Origin: Sympetrum striolatum
Lineage: Eukaryota; Arthropoda; Insecta; Odonata; Libellulidae
Assembly (NCBI GenBank): GCA_947579665.1
Contig: OX388347.1
Location: 42,540,943 to 42,604,942, forward strand
Reading direction: 5' to 3'
Length of the DNA: 64,000 bases
Below are positions 33,738 to 45,486 of the stretch, one piece after another. How positions within the stretch are numbered: the first letter of the stretch is position 1; each line of letters opens with the position of its first letter. The notes beneath the pieces are model-generated. The model saw nothing but the letters and a program-made list of their open reading frames with translations, was not told the origin of the DNA and ran no database searches. A program made the position numbers and the translations under genes.

Positions 33738-33756
33738 TGATGATGGTGATGATGAT

Positions 33757-34018
33757 ATATATATGTATATATATTTATTTATTTATTTATTTATTTATTC
33801 TATTCGTCAATCTGCCATATAAAGTTTTATTTATGTATAAACCCTTGTCTAACGTATTATTAAATATTAACTATTTCTTTCTGACCAGCCAATGAATATC
33901 AGTTTTAATCTAAGCAAATTAAAATCTGTGAAAATTTAAATAGTGATTCCTTTGCTCCAATAATTTTGAGTTAATTCTTGGTTCAATGAAATTCTAAGAA
34001 TGAAATATGTTTCTTCAG
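33757..34018. repeat. AT and TTTA microsatellite, then AT-rich DNA
   Basis: 33757-33799 is an (AT)n stretch followed by about seven ATTT units next to the RTE tail. The rest, up to the exon at 34019, looks like intron: it ends in ATGTTTCTTCAG, an acceptor-like site. Confidence 0.6.
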
Positions 34019-34220
34019 GTTGTGGAAGGAGGCAAAGATAATATAGAGGATGGATTATCCAGTGAGAAAAAATTTAATGTTCCTGAAAATGTTGATGAAG
34101 AATGCTCCTCAACTGTCAAAACAGAGAGCAAACCTATGGATATATTCAGCACAGCTATTGCTTCTGCAGACATAAATTTAGATTCTATTCAATATCTAGA
34201 CGAAGAGACTGAAGGAGAAG
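34019..34220 (+). CDS. Candidate exon A of an unidentified host gene
   Basis: A 202-nt open stretch begins after the acceptor-like TTTCTTCAG (ending 34018). It ends at GAAGGAGAAG followed by GCAAGT, a good match to the rare GC donor class (AAG/GCAAGT). It encodes an acidic, hydrophilic segment: VVEGGKDNIEDG near its start, DINLDSIQYLDEETEGE at the end. With 67 codons plus one base it ends in phase 1, which is what exons B and C need. I do not recognise the protein. Codon content and low-complexity acidity suggest a disordered region of a nuclear or regulatory protein, but that is only a guess. Confidence 0.5.
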
Positions 34221-34306
34221 GCAAGTTTATTATGATTGAATATGAAAGTTTATTTCATTATAGATATGGCTTATTGATGCACATTTCCTCTCTATTTAGT
34301 TTACAG

Positions 34307-34345
34307 TTGGAGGTTATGCTGTTACATTTGAACCTGCTTCTTTCG
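34307..34345 (+). CDS. Candidate micro-exon B (39 nt)
   Basis: It is bounded by TATTTAGTTTACAG on the left and GTAAGAAA, a strong donor, on the right. Joined to exon A it reads VGGYAVTFEPASF without a stop. It enters and leaves in phase 1 (2+36+1 nt), so skipping it keeps the frame. Matching phases on both sides are the main support. Confidence 0.5.
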
Positions 34346-35002
34346 GTAAGAAATATTGTTCATTATCACAAAATAATTTGTTTATTAATTTTGGTTTTCC
34401 TAATAAAATTACCATTTCTATTGCAGACATATTTACAATGTGTGAATTGCTTAATTTATAATTTACCATGTATATTAAGGCATAGCAAATATTTCAGCTT
34501 GACTATCATGAATGATCCATTTTTCAAAATCATTCATTAACTTGAGTGGGAAGCCTTCAAATTTCCTCTGTGTTATGAATTCTTTTGTTGAGAAATCCTT
34601 AGTTTTCTTTGAAACCGATAAAATAACTAACTACTAACATCCTATAACATATTTGTGTTCTAAACAAGTTTGGTTACATGATGTTTAAGCTGAAGGTAAC
34701 ATCAGTAGTTGTATAAAGAATGATATCTAAGAAAGGTTATGATTTAGAGTTAATGTTAGAGAATTAATGTTTAAGTGGCAAACAACTTGAAGCATACTAA
34801 CTTGTTATCATTTAGCACTGATGCAGTATATGATCTTGATTGATGAATATTGCTGATGAAGCAAAACTTAGATATGGAGTCATCAAAATGGAGGAATTAA
34901 TATTTTGAATGATTTGTATATCATTCAATTATACCTTTAAAAATGCTTATTGTAATTATTTAACATCAGCAATCGGATTTATTTTTGTATCTCTCTTTGC
35001 AG

Positions 35003-35043
35003 ATCATGGAGAAATTCATATTGAAGAGGAAGGTACACAGTAA
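35003..35043 (+). CDS. Candidate exon C: 30-nt internal exon or terminal exon
   Basis: The acceptor ATCTCTCTTTGCAG ends at 35002, with a good pyrimidine tract. In the phase left by exon B the exon reads DHGEIHIEEE. Two endings are possible. A donor at AAG/GTACAC (exon 35003-35032, again phase 1) is one. Reading on instead gives three more codons and a TAA at 35041-35043, which would make it the last coding exon. The GTACAC donor is weak, so the terminal version is plausible. The protein is unidentified. Confidence 0.45.
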
Positions 35044-36367
35044 TGAAAGAATAGATAAAAAAGAAGATATTGTTTAGAAATTGTAACATCACCATCATTA
35101 ACCATCTACTACCCTTCAAAATTGTTGTTGATATAACACGCTGAACTTATCATTTGCTTTCCACTGTTTCTAGCTCTATGAATGGGGTATGGATGTATTC
35201 TCTCATTTTATGAACATCAATGATTTTCCAGTTATATTAAAAATGTCAATTCTGTAAATAGTTTTATTAACAAAAGCTGATTGAATCTACAAAATATTTT
35301 CATGGTTAACTTAGACAAGTAACAAAAGCTTATTTGTTTCAAATTAATGTTTTAATATCAGGAAATATATTGATAAAATTGTTACAGCTATGATGTTTAA
35401 ACAGTTAAAATTAAATTAAAATTAGTCAAATATAAATATACTAAAATATTGAAGTATGTGATGAAATTTTTACTGGATGATACTTGAATTTTTATTCAGT
35501 GAATTTTATGTAATTACTTTGAGTAGTTTATAAATGAAAATTATTATTTGTGTCTTTAAAAATGTTATTCATATAATTATACACATGCTATTTTCCAACT
35601 TAATCGAAAGGTTTTGAATCCAAAGCCTTGACTGTTGAAATATAGCCAATAACCTTAAAGCTACCAATGATATGGAGTTAAAGAATTTGCATTTATAATG
35701 GATTTTTCAACAAAAAAATCCCACATCACATACTTTCTTTTTTTCCTATTCTCATATTATTGTAAAAATATTTTTTCCTGTGAATTCACTCTGGGAATTG
35801 CTGTTGTACGCCACCAAGTCTTTTAGCTTCGGAAATATCTTACCTATTTTTGTCTATATGGTGAATTTAAATTTGATGCCTTTAAATTTGATGCCTTTAA
35901 ATGGAAATTTCCGGACATTAAGTCATAGATTTTTATGTATACCAATGGTTTATAAAATGAACATATAGGTACTATGCAATGCTAATTTTATGAACTGCAT
36001 TACTCTTTTATAAATATTTTTATATTTTATTGTTAATGCAAAAATCCTGATTGACTTGAAGAAAAATCTGATGTTGATATTACTCACTATTCTTTTAAAA
36101 TGTAATAATCACAAATATTGGTGTAAATAATACATGAATAAAATATCATAGATAAATTGAACCTCAAATAAACTAAAAGGTTTATATATTTGCTTAATCA
36201 ATGGTCTCACAAGCAGAGCCATTGTTGGCACCCCACTATATAAAATAAATAATCCTGATTAATTTCCTTACCTGTCATTTAAAAATTACCATTAATTTCT
36301 TTCTCTAAAGCAAAAGTTAATTTCAAAACCATAAAAACATTACATACATATATAACTACATTACATA
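35044..36367. other. AT-rich DNA, intron or 3' flank of the candidate gene
   Basis: No further exon could be defended. A short tandem word (TTTAAATTTGATGCC) occurs twice or more at 35868-35900. AATAAA-type signals occur (for example near 36137) but are not informative in such AT-rich DNA. Confidence 0.4.
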
Positions 36368-37500
36368 TCTATTATATATAGATGCTTCTCCGGATTCACT
36401 CATGATATACCCAGATACCCAGATAGGATACTAATTCACAGGCTAAACTACTGGCGTCATTGACTCGAAATTTTTACCACGTATTGGCCATAACGTGAAA
36501 CCCCCAGGAAAAAAGCGACTTTGATCCTCGGTATCATGGGTTCGATTCCAGAAGGCCCCAAAGTCGCGATTTTCCCCATAAGATTACATGGCGGGGATTT
36601 TCGAAAATTTATTTGAGGCACTTCCCGGAAAAGGAGAGAAGTGAAACTCGAGGGATCGCTAGATGACCCCCATATCAAAAGAAAACTATAAAGATATCTA
36701 CGAATATTATCCTAGGTTCGATGCTAGGACGGGGCAAAAGTCGGCCGTTTAAAATGCATTGCGGCGATTTTTAAGTTTTTTTTTGAACCTTTTTCCGATG
36801 GCATAGAAACTTGAAATTCGGCATGGCGTTAGATATCATAATTATATTTCATAATCAAATTTTACATATTCCCTTATGGTCCTTGGTTCGATCCCAGAGG
36901 GCCATTTACATTCCTCAATGCATTTCTTATGGAGATTACAGAAACACATTTTAGGTGCTTCCCGATATTATATCTACTTGAAACTTTGCATAAGATAAGA
37001 TCAAGTCATTACTAATCAAACTGTGAATTCACAGATACCAATGTTTCCTGGTTTTACCACCAGGCGTCTCTACAATCAGTAAATGATCCGATTTTTAAGA
37101 ATTTTTTGGAACCATTTCCCAATTATATAGAAACTTGAAATTCGGTATATAGATAGAGATCATAAATAACTTTCAGAAACATTTTTTAGATTTCCATGAT
37201 CGTCCTTGGTTCGAATCCAGAGAGCCATTTAAATTCGTGAAAATTAGAACGTCTTTTGAGGCAGTTGTAGCCCATATTTCTGCTTGAATTTTCACACATC
37301 GTTAGAGATGGTGATGTTCTATTGTGCTGCATAATAGTTTCACAGTAAAGACCCGGGTTCGATGCCAGACGATGGAATTTAGGCAAATTTTAAGAAAAAT
37401 TTCAATCTTTTTTTTTCTTTTTATGGCCGTCCGGATATGATGCCGACATGAAAATAGTGTTGCCGATCTGCTTGCAGTATGCAAGCAACATTTTACTCGT
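36368..37500 (+). mobile_element. Hairpin-repeat element, copy C (about 1.13 kb)
   Basis: It starts TCTATTATATATAGATG and CTTCTCCGGATT, like copies A and B. A short ATACCCAG repeat and the same leader (GGATACTAA.TCACAGG, CCCCCAGGAAAA) follow. Core-unit markers lie near 36537, 36712, 36884, 37050, 37206 and 37354, so about six units of 148-175 bp. The 3' end has a perfect 7-bp stem TGCTTGC/GCAAGCA with loop AGTAT (37469-37487), then ACATTTTACTCGT. No coding capacity. This is the longest and cleanest copy in the window. Confidence 0.65.
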
Positions 37501-38227
37501 ATAAGTATATAGTTAACACACTTTTTTTAGAGATACCTATAAGTTTCTTTGCAAAGACGGAAAAGTAGCAGTTACCTTGTATTTAAAAGAAAAAAATGTG
37601 GCCAACACATGACTTTCTCCATATTTATTGAAAACAGAATAAGCCTATGCATAAATACTCCAAAACAATGCATGTTACAGAAAAATGTTTCATACAAAAG
37701 TTGTAGTAAGTTGTTTATAAATACATCACATTCTGTCAGAAATATTTATGAAAAACTACAATTTTTGAATAAAAAGCAACTTACGGTTAGCGAGTACTCA
37801 CTAATAACTCCTAAACAATCAGTGTTACAATAAAATGTTTCAATCAAAAGTTGTAATAATGTACATTATTTATAACTTATGTAAACTTTTCAGCAACTCT
37901 TCCATGATTGAAGCCGTGTTCCATGCTTTTTATTATTTCTCTATTCGATCGGTAGCTCCTCAATGGCAACGTTTTTGAAACCTCGTTATCGAGCTGATTT
38001 CCGGATACTTTAGTAGCTCCCCAGCCATATTGCCGCAAATGAAAATGGTGAAACGCTATTTTGAGTGCTTCCTTTCTAAAGAACAAGCGTATAAGTGAGA
38101 TAATTGTTTTTATTTATGCACTAATTTCAAGAAACAGAACTTGGAAAAGTAAAAACCCTAGCAGTTTTCTCCTTAAACGCAAAATGTTTTAGACAGCAAT
38201 GCCCTATAAAACATTCCGGTTTCGTCC
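37501..38227. other. Unassigned DNA between copy C and the second 2.1-kb duplicate
   Basis: 37550-37870 has a loose repetition (ACAATGCATGTTACAGAAAAATGTTTCATACAAAAGT-like against ACAATCAGTGTTACAATAAAATGTTTCAATC) at about 150-bp spacing. A minus open frame at 37877-38086 has no known domain. Confidence 0.45.
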
Positions 38228-40328
38228 CTTGCGAATAATTCCTTCGATCATCTATTGTCTCTCTTTTGACATTAAAATAAGCGATGCCTCTCAAAAGTCT
38301 TCGTATTGTCTGCTATTAATTTTATTGCTATAACCGTTCTGTTGATGTCATAATTTCTTACCATCGGTGTTGATGAATCTTATAGACAAGTCGATAAAAG
38401 ATTATTTCTTGTTACTTTAATGCCGTTTTCGTTTAATGACCTTACTTAGCCAAATTTTTGGGTTATATAACCTGTTAGGTCCGCTTGAAGTTTTTGATTA
38501 GAAATGTATTTTTTTAAATAAAGCTGTTGTTTTTTAACAGGAAGTGTAGTTATATTACAAGATAATTTCTAAAGCCATAGAATAATGGATGCTATTGCTA
38601 TTCAATTCCCTCATTTTCTGGATTTTATTAATGTTTTGACAGTGATTAGGCATTGGCAGTTGATTTTTAAGGTTTTAGCAGTTAATAGACAGCCAAGTTG
38701 ATAGATATAGACAGTCTGTCTCTCTGATATAGAATTCTTTATTCATTGATATCTATTTGGTTAAATATTTTATATAGTTTGATTTTTGAGGAATGCTCGA
38801 AAATACTTCCAGCTCTGTGTGCCTTTACTTTCATACATTTATTATCTCATAAAATAATGAATTTTTTTACCACTTGAGGGTGATTACTTAGGCCCACTTT
38901 GATTAATTTTTTCAGTGTTAGTTCTCGAATGGTACTTAGAATTAAACAAGTACAGTTACATCAAACTTAGGTTAACCTATCCCTCTTTGGAATGCATTCA
39001 TGGGACTTATTGAAAACATTTCATTGACATTTATTAATGGGATGTGATTATTATTTTAACTCTTTGACTTCTGGTTACAGAACATAATGCCTTATACATA
39101 TGGGGTTTAAATTTCAGAGTATTGAAAATAATTAAAATTATGCTACATATTTGTGTGAAACTTCAAGTAAACCTTTTCTTTGCCGGAACCTTAAGCTAAC
39201 ATTAGGGATTAAAGGATATTACTTAGAAAGCTTTTTCTGAGATTGCTTATCATTGTACATAATTATATTATTATAACAATGAATCATATAATGTTTGAAT
39301 GAAAGCTTCACTAATTTACCTGGTAAAATTTCACTTTAGTACCTATTTCTAAATTGTGATTATTTTCCTTGTTCAAGAAAGGCTTTAATTTTTAGTTTGA
39401 TATAATTTTGGCTGAAATACTTTACAGTGAGGTACATGTCGTAGAAATTCAATATAAGGATGAGATTCCTTATAGAATCATCGCAATTTTAAGATTAGCA
39501 TTGTCTGTCCTTTGCTTTTTTGAAATCTAATTTAATTAGATTAATAAGCATTTTAGTTAAGCATTGGATACTTTAGGTTATTGATATGGTACTTATGAAG
39601 AATGTTGCAAATTTTTAGTTAGAATCAGCTGCTTTCCAGACAATTGAATTTCAAACTTATACTTTCCTCAAAATGTTTAACCAACTCCTCAAACAATCTT
39701 AAACACCTCACAATCAGTGGTTCATGCTTCTGTTGCTCTATGGCTTTAGATTTTTTCATGCTTCTTAGGATTAGAAATGTTTTGGAAACAGCAATGTCAG
39801 TGAATAATGTATTACCGTGTTTTTAACCTGATACAGTGAAACCTCTTGCTTTAGAATACTCAGACACATGATTTGTTATTTTTAATTAATTGTTGCCTTA
39901 GGATATTTATGTATTTGTTCTACTTGTGAGTAACCAGAGACTCAGATAGCTGGGAATATAGATATATAAAGGCAAATAAGCCTTCCACTTTAAAATTTTG
40001 TTGACTGATGGAAGGCTAATGTACTATCTCTTTTTTGCTGATGAGGATAGGAAGAAAGCATTATTCTTGTATTCTTAAGTTCTGTGAATGGCTTTCACTT
40101 CAATTTTTCATTGATAGAAAATATATGTAATAGACAGAATATAGTATTTTTGAACTGTAACTCAGGGTATTGCTTTTGTTGTAAACCATGTTAGATATTC
40201 ATGACAATTATGTAGTTTGCATGATAATTTCTCTAGCAGCCATTTTTATTTTCAATTCATATTTTGCCTTGAAGTTCTTTCTGAACTTTGAGATAACTCT
40301 TGTATATCTTAAAATTATGATGACAGAT
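38228..40328 (+). repeat. 2.1-kb direct duplication, copy 2
   Basis: It is closely similar to 22638-24752 from CTTGCGAATAATTCC through ATGATGACAGAT and lies 15,590 bp downstream in the same orientation. Copy 2 replaces about 70 bp of copy 1 (near 39320-39345) with a shorter unrelated stretch. It also carries an extra ~30 bp near 39423-39450. The exon candidates, the RTE and copy C lie between the duplicates. Confidence 0.85.
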
Positions 40329-42312
40329 TGTTTAATTTAATACAGCATCTAAGACGAAAAATAATAATATTAAAGGATTGTCTTATGAGAATAATTGAAA
40401 AATAAACAGTGTATGTTATGAGAAAGTAGGTGGAAGGGACAGAGAGAAGGATAAGTTTTCAATATCAAGCAAATTAAGACAATGCAGATCTTAATCTTAT
40501 TAAAGGATTAGAGATTACATTCACATGCAAAATTTTTAGAGTGATCTCAGATTTTCATGATAGTACATGTGTATTTCTTAGGGAAATCTTTGTTAAGAAG
40601 ATCACTCTTAGAATTAACCTTTTATCACCAAACACTAACCATACCCAAGGTGTCATTCTACCCCTCTTTAGTTACCTTATCCACTAAGAACTATGATAGC
40701 TACCACTGAGGCTGGCAAAATTTAGTTAAACATGGAAAAAATAACAACTAATTCTATCACAGGAAGAATTTTTATTTATTATTTAAAGTAAAGGCATAAT
40801 CAAATCTCCCTTCAAGATTAAAGAGTTGATTTACAAAATATAAAATGAAGTAAAGAAAAAGCAGAAACAAAACAAAGAAAAGTCGTAAGAATTTGGCCAT
40901 TGCAAAGCTTAGGAAAGTAGCATATTACACATCACTATTAGAGAGAAAAAAAAATTAAGTAAAATTTAGGCAAGGAAAACCTTTGAAAATTGGCCTATAT
41001 ATCAAAATAATTTTATTGTTCATGAATAAAATAAAACACAGAAACTAAAGAGATGCTTAACTGATGCTATGATAACTTTCTGCTCTCAACTGCTACATAT
41101 CCCTTTACCTTCAGTTTAATTCTAAAAAATCTCCTCAATCTTAAAGTCCTCTTATCAGAATGAATAATTTCAGTATATTAAGATGCCTTTCTGTTACTTT
41201 TCTATTCATCAAATTCTCTGAAAATTTACACTGAACACTCCATATAGATGATGTGATGAAGAAAGTCTTCACAGGCATTTTAATGTTGCATAAACTTTCT
41301 CCTATTGATTGCTGAAATCTTGAAAAATCACTACTATGCAAAAATACTTTATTACCTATCCTATACTACCATCCTCGAGCAATTCCCACAAACTCTTTTA
41401 ATTACAGAAAACAGCGATTAAAATCATAAGCCCCCAGTCCCATAACTCTCATGAGCCCCCAGCAACTCCTCATTGGAAAAACTCAATTAGAATTACCATA
41501 TTTATTAGTTTTACCAGGCATCATAATACAGTATGCTCCATAATTTGAATAAGTAATTCGTACTTCCCCATGAGTTCTTTTGTATTACTTAAAGTAGTCT
41601 ACTTATATTTATCATAAACTGTATTATGGGGTTGTAATCTTCAATGCCTATGCTCAAATTCTCCTTGTCAATAACTGTAAAAATTCCTACACATGTATAA
41701 GGCAGTAATAAATAGTTATTATAATGAATATCATTATATGTACTAACAATAAGATAAGTAACCTAATTTGATGGACGAATAGTTCTAATTGCCATCTAGA
41801 TGCAAATATAGCATAACTTGCTGTGAAATCTTTAGCAGTAATACGAAGGATAAAGTACAAATATTCTCTTTCCAATTATCATTTGAATATCATAGAGTAT
41901 ACGTTTTCTAGTCTCCTAATCCAATCATTTAATCTATTCCGAAAAAAAAGTTTCATAGCTTACATGAATTTAAAGTTGCACATGTTGTTTGCTCCTATGT
42001 AAATTTAGATACATTCCTTTTAAATTATCCTCACAACATCACAGGTCCAATAACAGTCATCTGAAAGGGATGACATCATTTCAACTGGACGCTGCAAACA
42101 CAGAAATGGTAATTATAAATCATAATCTGGTTCACACAGTAAAAGAATTGGAAGTGATCTTCATCGCTGGAGTAACAACATGAAGAATGCAAGACAATAG
42201 CAAAAACCATGAAGGACCAAGATTACACATGATACACTTTCTATTAGTAGCATATTGGGTGGAAAATTAACAATATTTGATAAATCAAAATCAATTTCAA
42301 TATGAACGTTCC
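40329..42312. other. AT-rich DNA, nothing secure
   Basis: A possible short exon near 42046-42107 has only weak splice sites and I do not call it. No repeat or domain was recognised elsewhere in this stretch. Confidence 0.4.
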
Positions 42313-42346
42313 CAGTGGCAGATCTAGGATCGAGCTGTGGGGGGGG
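42313..42346 (+). mobile_element. hAT-like terminal fragment
   Basis: These 34 bp, CAGTGGCAGATCTAGGATCG to a run of eight G, match 21392-21425 with one difference. Only this end is present here; LINE coding sequence follows at once. Confidence 0.7.
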
Positions 42347-42836
42347 ATTGAAAACATCTGCAATAAAGCATCTCAACTGATTGGGTCCATAAACAGGGTA
42401 TCCAAAGATTTCTCCAATCCTAAAATAATTGCCATACTATATAAAACATTGATTCGTTCCATCTTGGAACATTGTGTAATGGTATGGTCTCCATATTATG
42501 CTGTGTACATAAATAGACTGGAGAAATTACAGAATAAAGTAATAAGAATAATAGGATTCAAGTTAAATTATTCATATTTAGATATACCCTATGATTACAT
42601 TAGAATTACATAAAACGTACCCCACTTAGAAGAGAGAAGGCAGATTTTTATATACTTAAAATTTCTTAAGAAACTAATCAACGATAGAATTGACTCTCAT
42701 TACTTACTCATGATTACATCCCATAACCCTGAATATAACCAATGTAGACCAAACCCATTTGCCAGTACCATATGCAAGAACAAATTACATGTACCATATT
42801 CCTATACATCATATGATGTGCCTTGTAAATTATAAT
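42347..42836 (+). pseudogene. Jockey-like LINE 3' fragment (after-RT region)
   Basis: The plus frame reads ASQLIGSINRVSKDF, then LIRSILEHCVMVWSPYY and INRLEKLQNKVIRII. These match the region after the reverse transcriptase domain of Jockey-like LINEs (LVRPILEYGS.VWSP, I..LE.VQ.R..R). A stop near 42611 is followed by more LINE-like sequence (PHLEERRQIFIYLKFLKKLINDRID). The fragment is 5'-truncated and joined to the hAT-like end, so an ATG-to-stop frame from 42302 would be an artificial fusion. Confidence 0.75.
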
Positions 42837-45486
42837 CAAGATGTGCTCCAGACGAATAATTGCTGATGTTTTTTATTTCTATATATATGGATTTCTGTCT
42901 ATAGTTCTGTAAAAGGACATATGTTTTTATTTCTTTATTAAATGATTTATATATTTAATGTTATGGAAAAGGACTTATGTTTTCATATTTAAATTTCTTG
43001 TTTTTGTATTAAATATTTAATGTTTTCAATTTTGTCGTCTTTACTGTATTAATTTGCTCTTAAATGTACCAAATCTCTATGTAAAAGGGTTGACTACCCG
43101 TATAATTTGTAGATAAATTTGCATACATGCTACCATATTATGTAAAGAATAACAGTAGGAAAGTCAGGCAGCTGAACATACAACCAGCTTTAATTCTCGC
43201 CCGGTCCTAATTTTAGAGTTTAATGCCAGAGAAAACTATATTCAAATTACAAGATACATAGGAAAGCATAATATTGAGGATCATCAGAGACCTGGCTCAT
43301 TCTATGTTGTGCAACTTTATTAGTTAGATTGCAATTATTGTTTTTGTTAGTGCATTAAGAATATACTAGAAATACATTTTAAAAGTCTGAGTCTTCCATA
43401 AAATATGTATGAGCACTATGTTAAATTATTAGGGTTTGTAGTCAGGATGCTTGACCATATTTTTAAGAAATATTACCTATATAAAGAAAAAGTCTGCAAT
43501 AATGAAATCGGGGGAATAAAAAATTATCATTTTGTTATTGCAAGACTGCAACAGCACACAAAAGAAATGTCATAAGGTACAGCTAATAGCAAAAAAAAGT
43601 TACCACCCCTGACCCATCAAGAAATTCTAAGTCCAAATTTCGGGCCGGCGAGCCTTTCTCTCGAAAAGGGAGGGAGAGAAAAGAAAGATGGAGAACATGG
43701 TACGTTACGCTAGCTCAGCTCTCGCGTTTGGATGGAGAATTTTCGTTATTTATATAATGATCATGTACTACTATCCATTATCTGCCGCAACATTTGATGT
43801 GTTAACACGTACTATTTAATTTGACGATGATCAACTGGAAGATAACTAAAGAAATGAATCGAATTGAATGCAGTATTCAAAGTCACTCTCACTTTAATTT
43901 TCGATAACAGATTATTAAATCATTTCCAAAACAATACAAATGAATTTAACTGAATACAACATTCGATATCAAATTAACTCACATTTCGTTTTTCGAAGAA
44001 CGATCGTTTAAATCACTTCCAACGATTGATTATGCTCATCAATGTGAACGAAACCAGCAACTTTTCTCTTCTTCTTAATTTCAAATAGGCCAAAAAGCAG
44101 GATCTCGGATTCAACAATGGCATTTGTCGTCAGGGGGACCGGCTGTTTATACTCACAAAACTTTTCGTGTATTCGGTAAAAAAATCTCAAAAATTCAATT
44201 CGGAAACAACAATAAACGACCAAAATAAGGTTTTCTATTCATTTACTCTGCTATTGGTTCTTGTCTCAATCTCGTATGACTATTATTTTTAATTTAATTT
44301 TGCAATAGAAATGAGGCATGCAGAGACAAAAAAGAACTTTACGTGCATTTCTCACGGAAATGCTTTGACTCGTCTGGGATCGAAGCAAGGACGAAGTGTC
44401 ACCATTTTATACAATATAAACACTTTCGTATATACATGTTTGAATGCAATGTTCTGTAAAAATTTCAAGTCAATCGACCGAGTGGTTTTCGAGTTTTGCG
44501 GGCACAAACATACGCAGGCTGAATTTTAATATATAAGATATGTGTATGATTCGGTAGATCACTATAATTTGATTGCTTTTAGAAACCTTTCGTTTAACTT
44601 TCCCAATTGAAAATCGTTCTATTATCAACAGAAATAAGTAAGGAATAAACACAAGGAAATAAAAGTGCCAAAACTTCCACACAGAAAGTCGTATAACTTT
44701 GACAAAGTTATTAATTTCCTTGTGTTTAGTTACCTATGGAGTTCCTCAAAGTTAAAGCTCATTCGATTGATTTAAATAACGAATATTCTTTTCTAGATTC
44801 CATTTCCCCTTACTCTCGTGACTACTATAGATTGTATAATCCATTAATTTGTAAAATTAAATTATCCTTATAACAACACTGTAGAAAAATTCACACAATT
44901 ATCTTCGACGCTTACTATCACTATCTTCAACATTTACATAAATACGCGATCCTCCATATGGCGTGTGCCTGGAAAAAGAAGAAACAATGAGAAGGAACAA
45001 AAGTGTGACCTGCAGGTGAAAGGGCAGAATTGCTGGAAAACTGTTAAACAGGACAAAACGAAATAGGTGGGGGAGAAGGGCAACATAATCCTTTCGTTGC
45101 CAAAGGGGAATGGAAAGGAAAAACTTTCTCGTTGGGAGAAGAGTATTTGGGTTGCAATTTGCTTGATTCATTTTGATGTTATCTAAAATAATGTGTTCGC
45201 TAGCCTACTCTGATATATGTTTAATTTTTAGCTCGCAATTAGAAGAATGACTCGAAGAAATAAATCTCTCATAAAGTGGGACTGCAGAGCAACAGATTAG
45301 AAATATTGTATGTTCTTCGGCCTAAAAATTACGAGATCTCACTGTTTATCTGATGTGGATTAAATGAAAATAATAATAAATAGCTTGATGAAACCACTGT
45401 CCTAAAAATTAGATCCATGGATTCCTTATCGTTTCAAAGTAATGGCTTCCAGTAAATACTGTAGTATTTATCTAAGTATCTTTATA
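42837..45486. other. AT-rich DNA bordering the satellite
   Basis: A 71-codon minus frame at 44008-44223 is of ordinary amino-acid composition but unrecognised. A further minus frame at 44899-45171 is likewise unknown. Apart from the inverted repeat at 44647-44727, nothing else is supported. Confidence 0.4.
44647..44727. repeat. 14-bp perfect inverted repeat
   Basis: AAACACAAGGAAAT at 44647-44660 pairs exactly with ATTTCCTTGTGTTT at 44714-44727, with a 53-nt spacer. It may be chance, a foldback remnant or a regulatory dyad. Confidence 0.7.

Larger units (their letters stand above)
30600..33756 (+). mobile_element. RTE-type non-LTR retrotransposon, nearly full length (about 3.16 kb)
   Basis: A GC-richer 5' UTR (from about 30600) precedes one long ORF with endonuclease and reverse transcriptase domains. 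The 3' end is a short TGA/GAT trinucleotide tail (33735-33756). One ORF, APE endonuclease plus RT, ~3.2 kb length and a microsatellite-like 3' tail are the marks of the RTE clade. ATATATATA lies on both sides and may be the target duplication, but the simple sequence makes this uncertain. Confidence 0.85.

Noticed and set aside
41989..42183. Possible exon (acceptor CATCACAG near 42045, donor ATGGTAATT near 42107)
   Set aside because: The pyrimidine tract is poor, the donor is weak and no neighbouring exon in a compatible phase was found.
42302..42613. 103-codon ORF starting in the hAT-like end
   Set aside because: The first ~15 codons come from the transposon end and the rest from a LINE fragment; the start codon is accidental.
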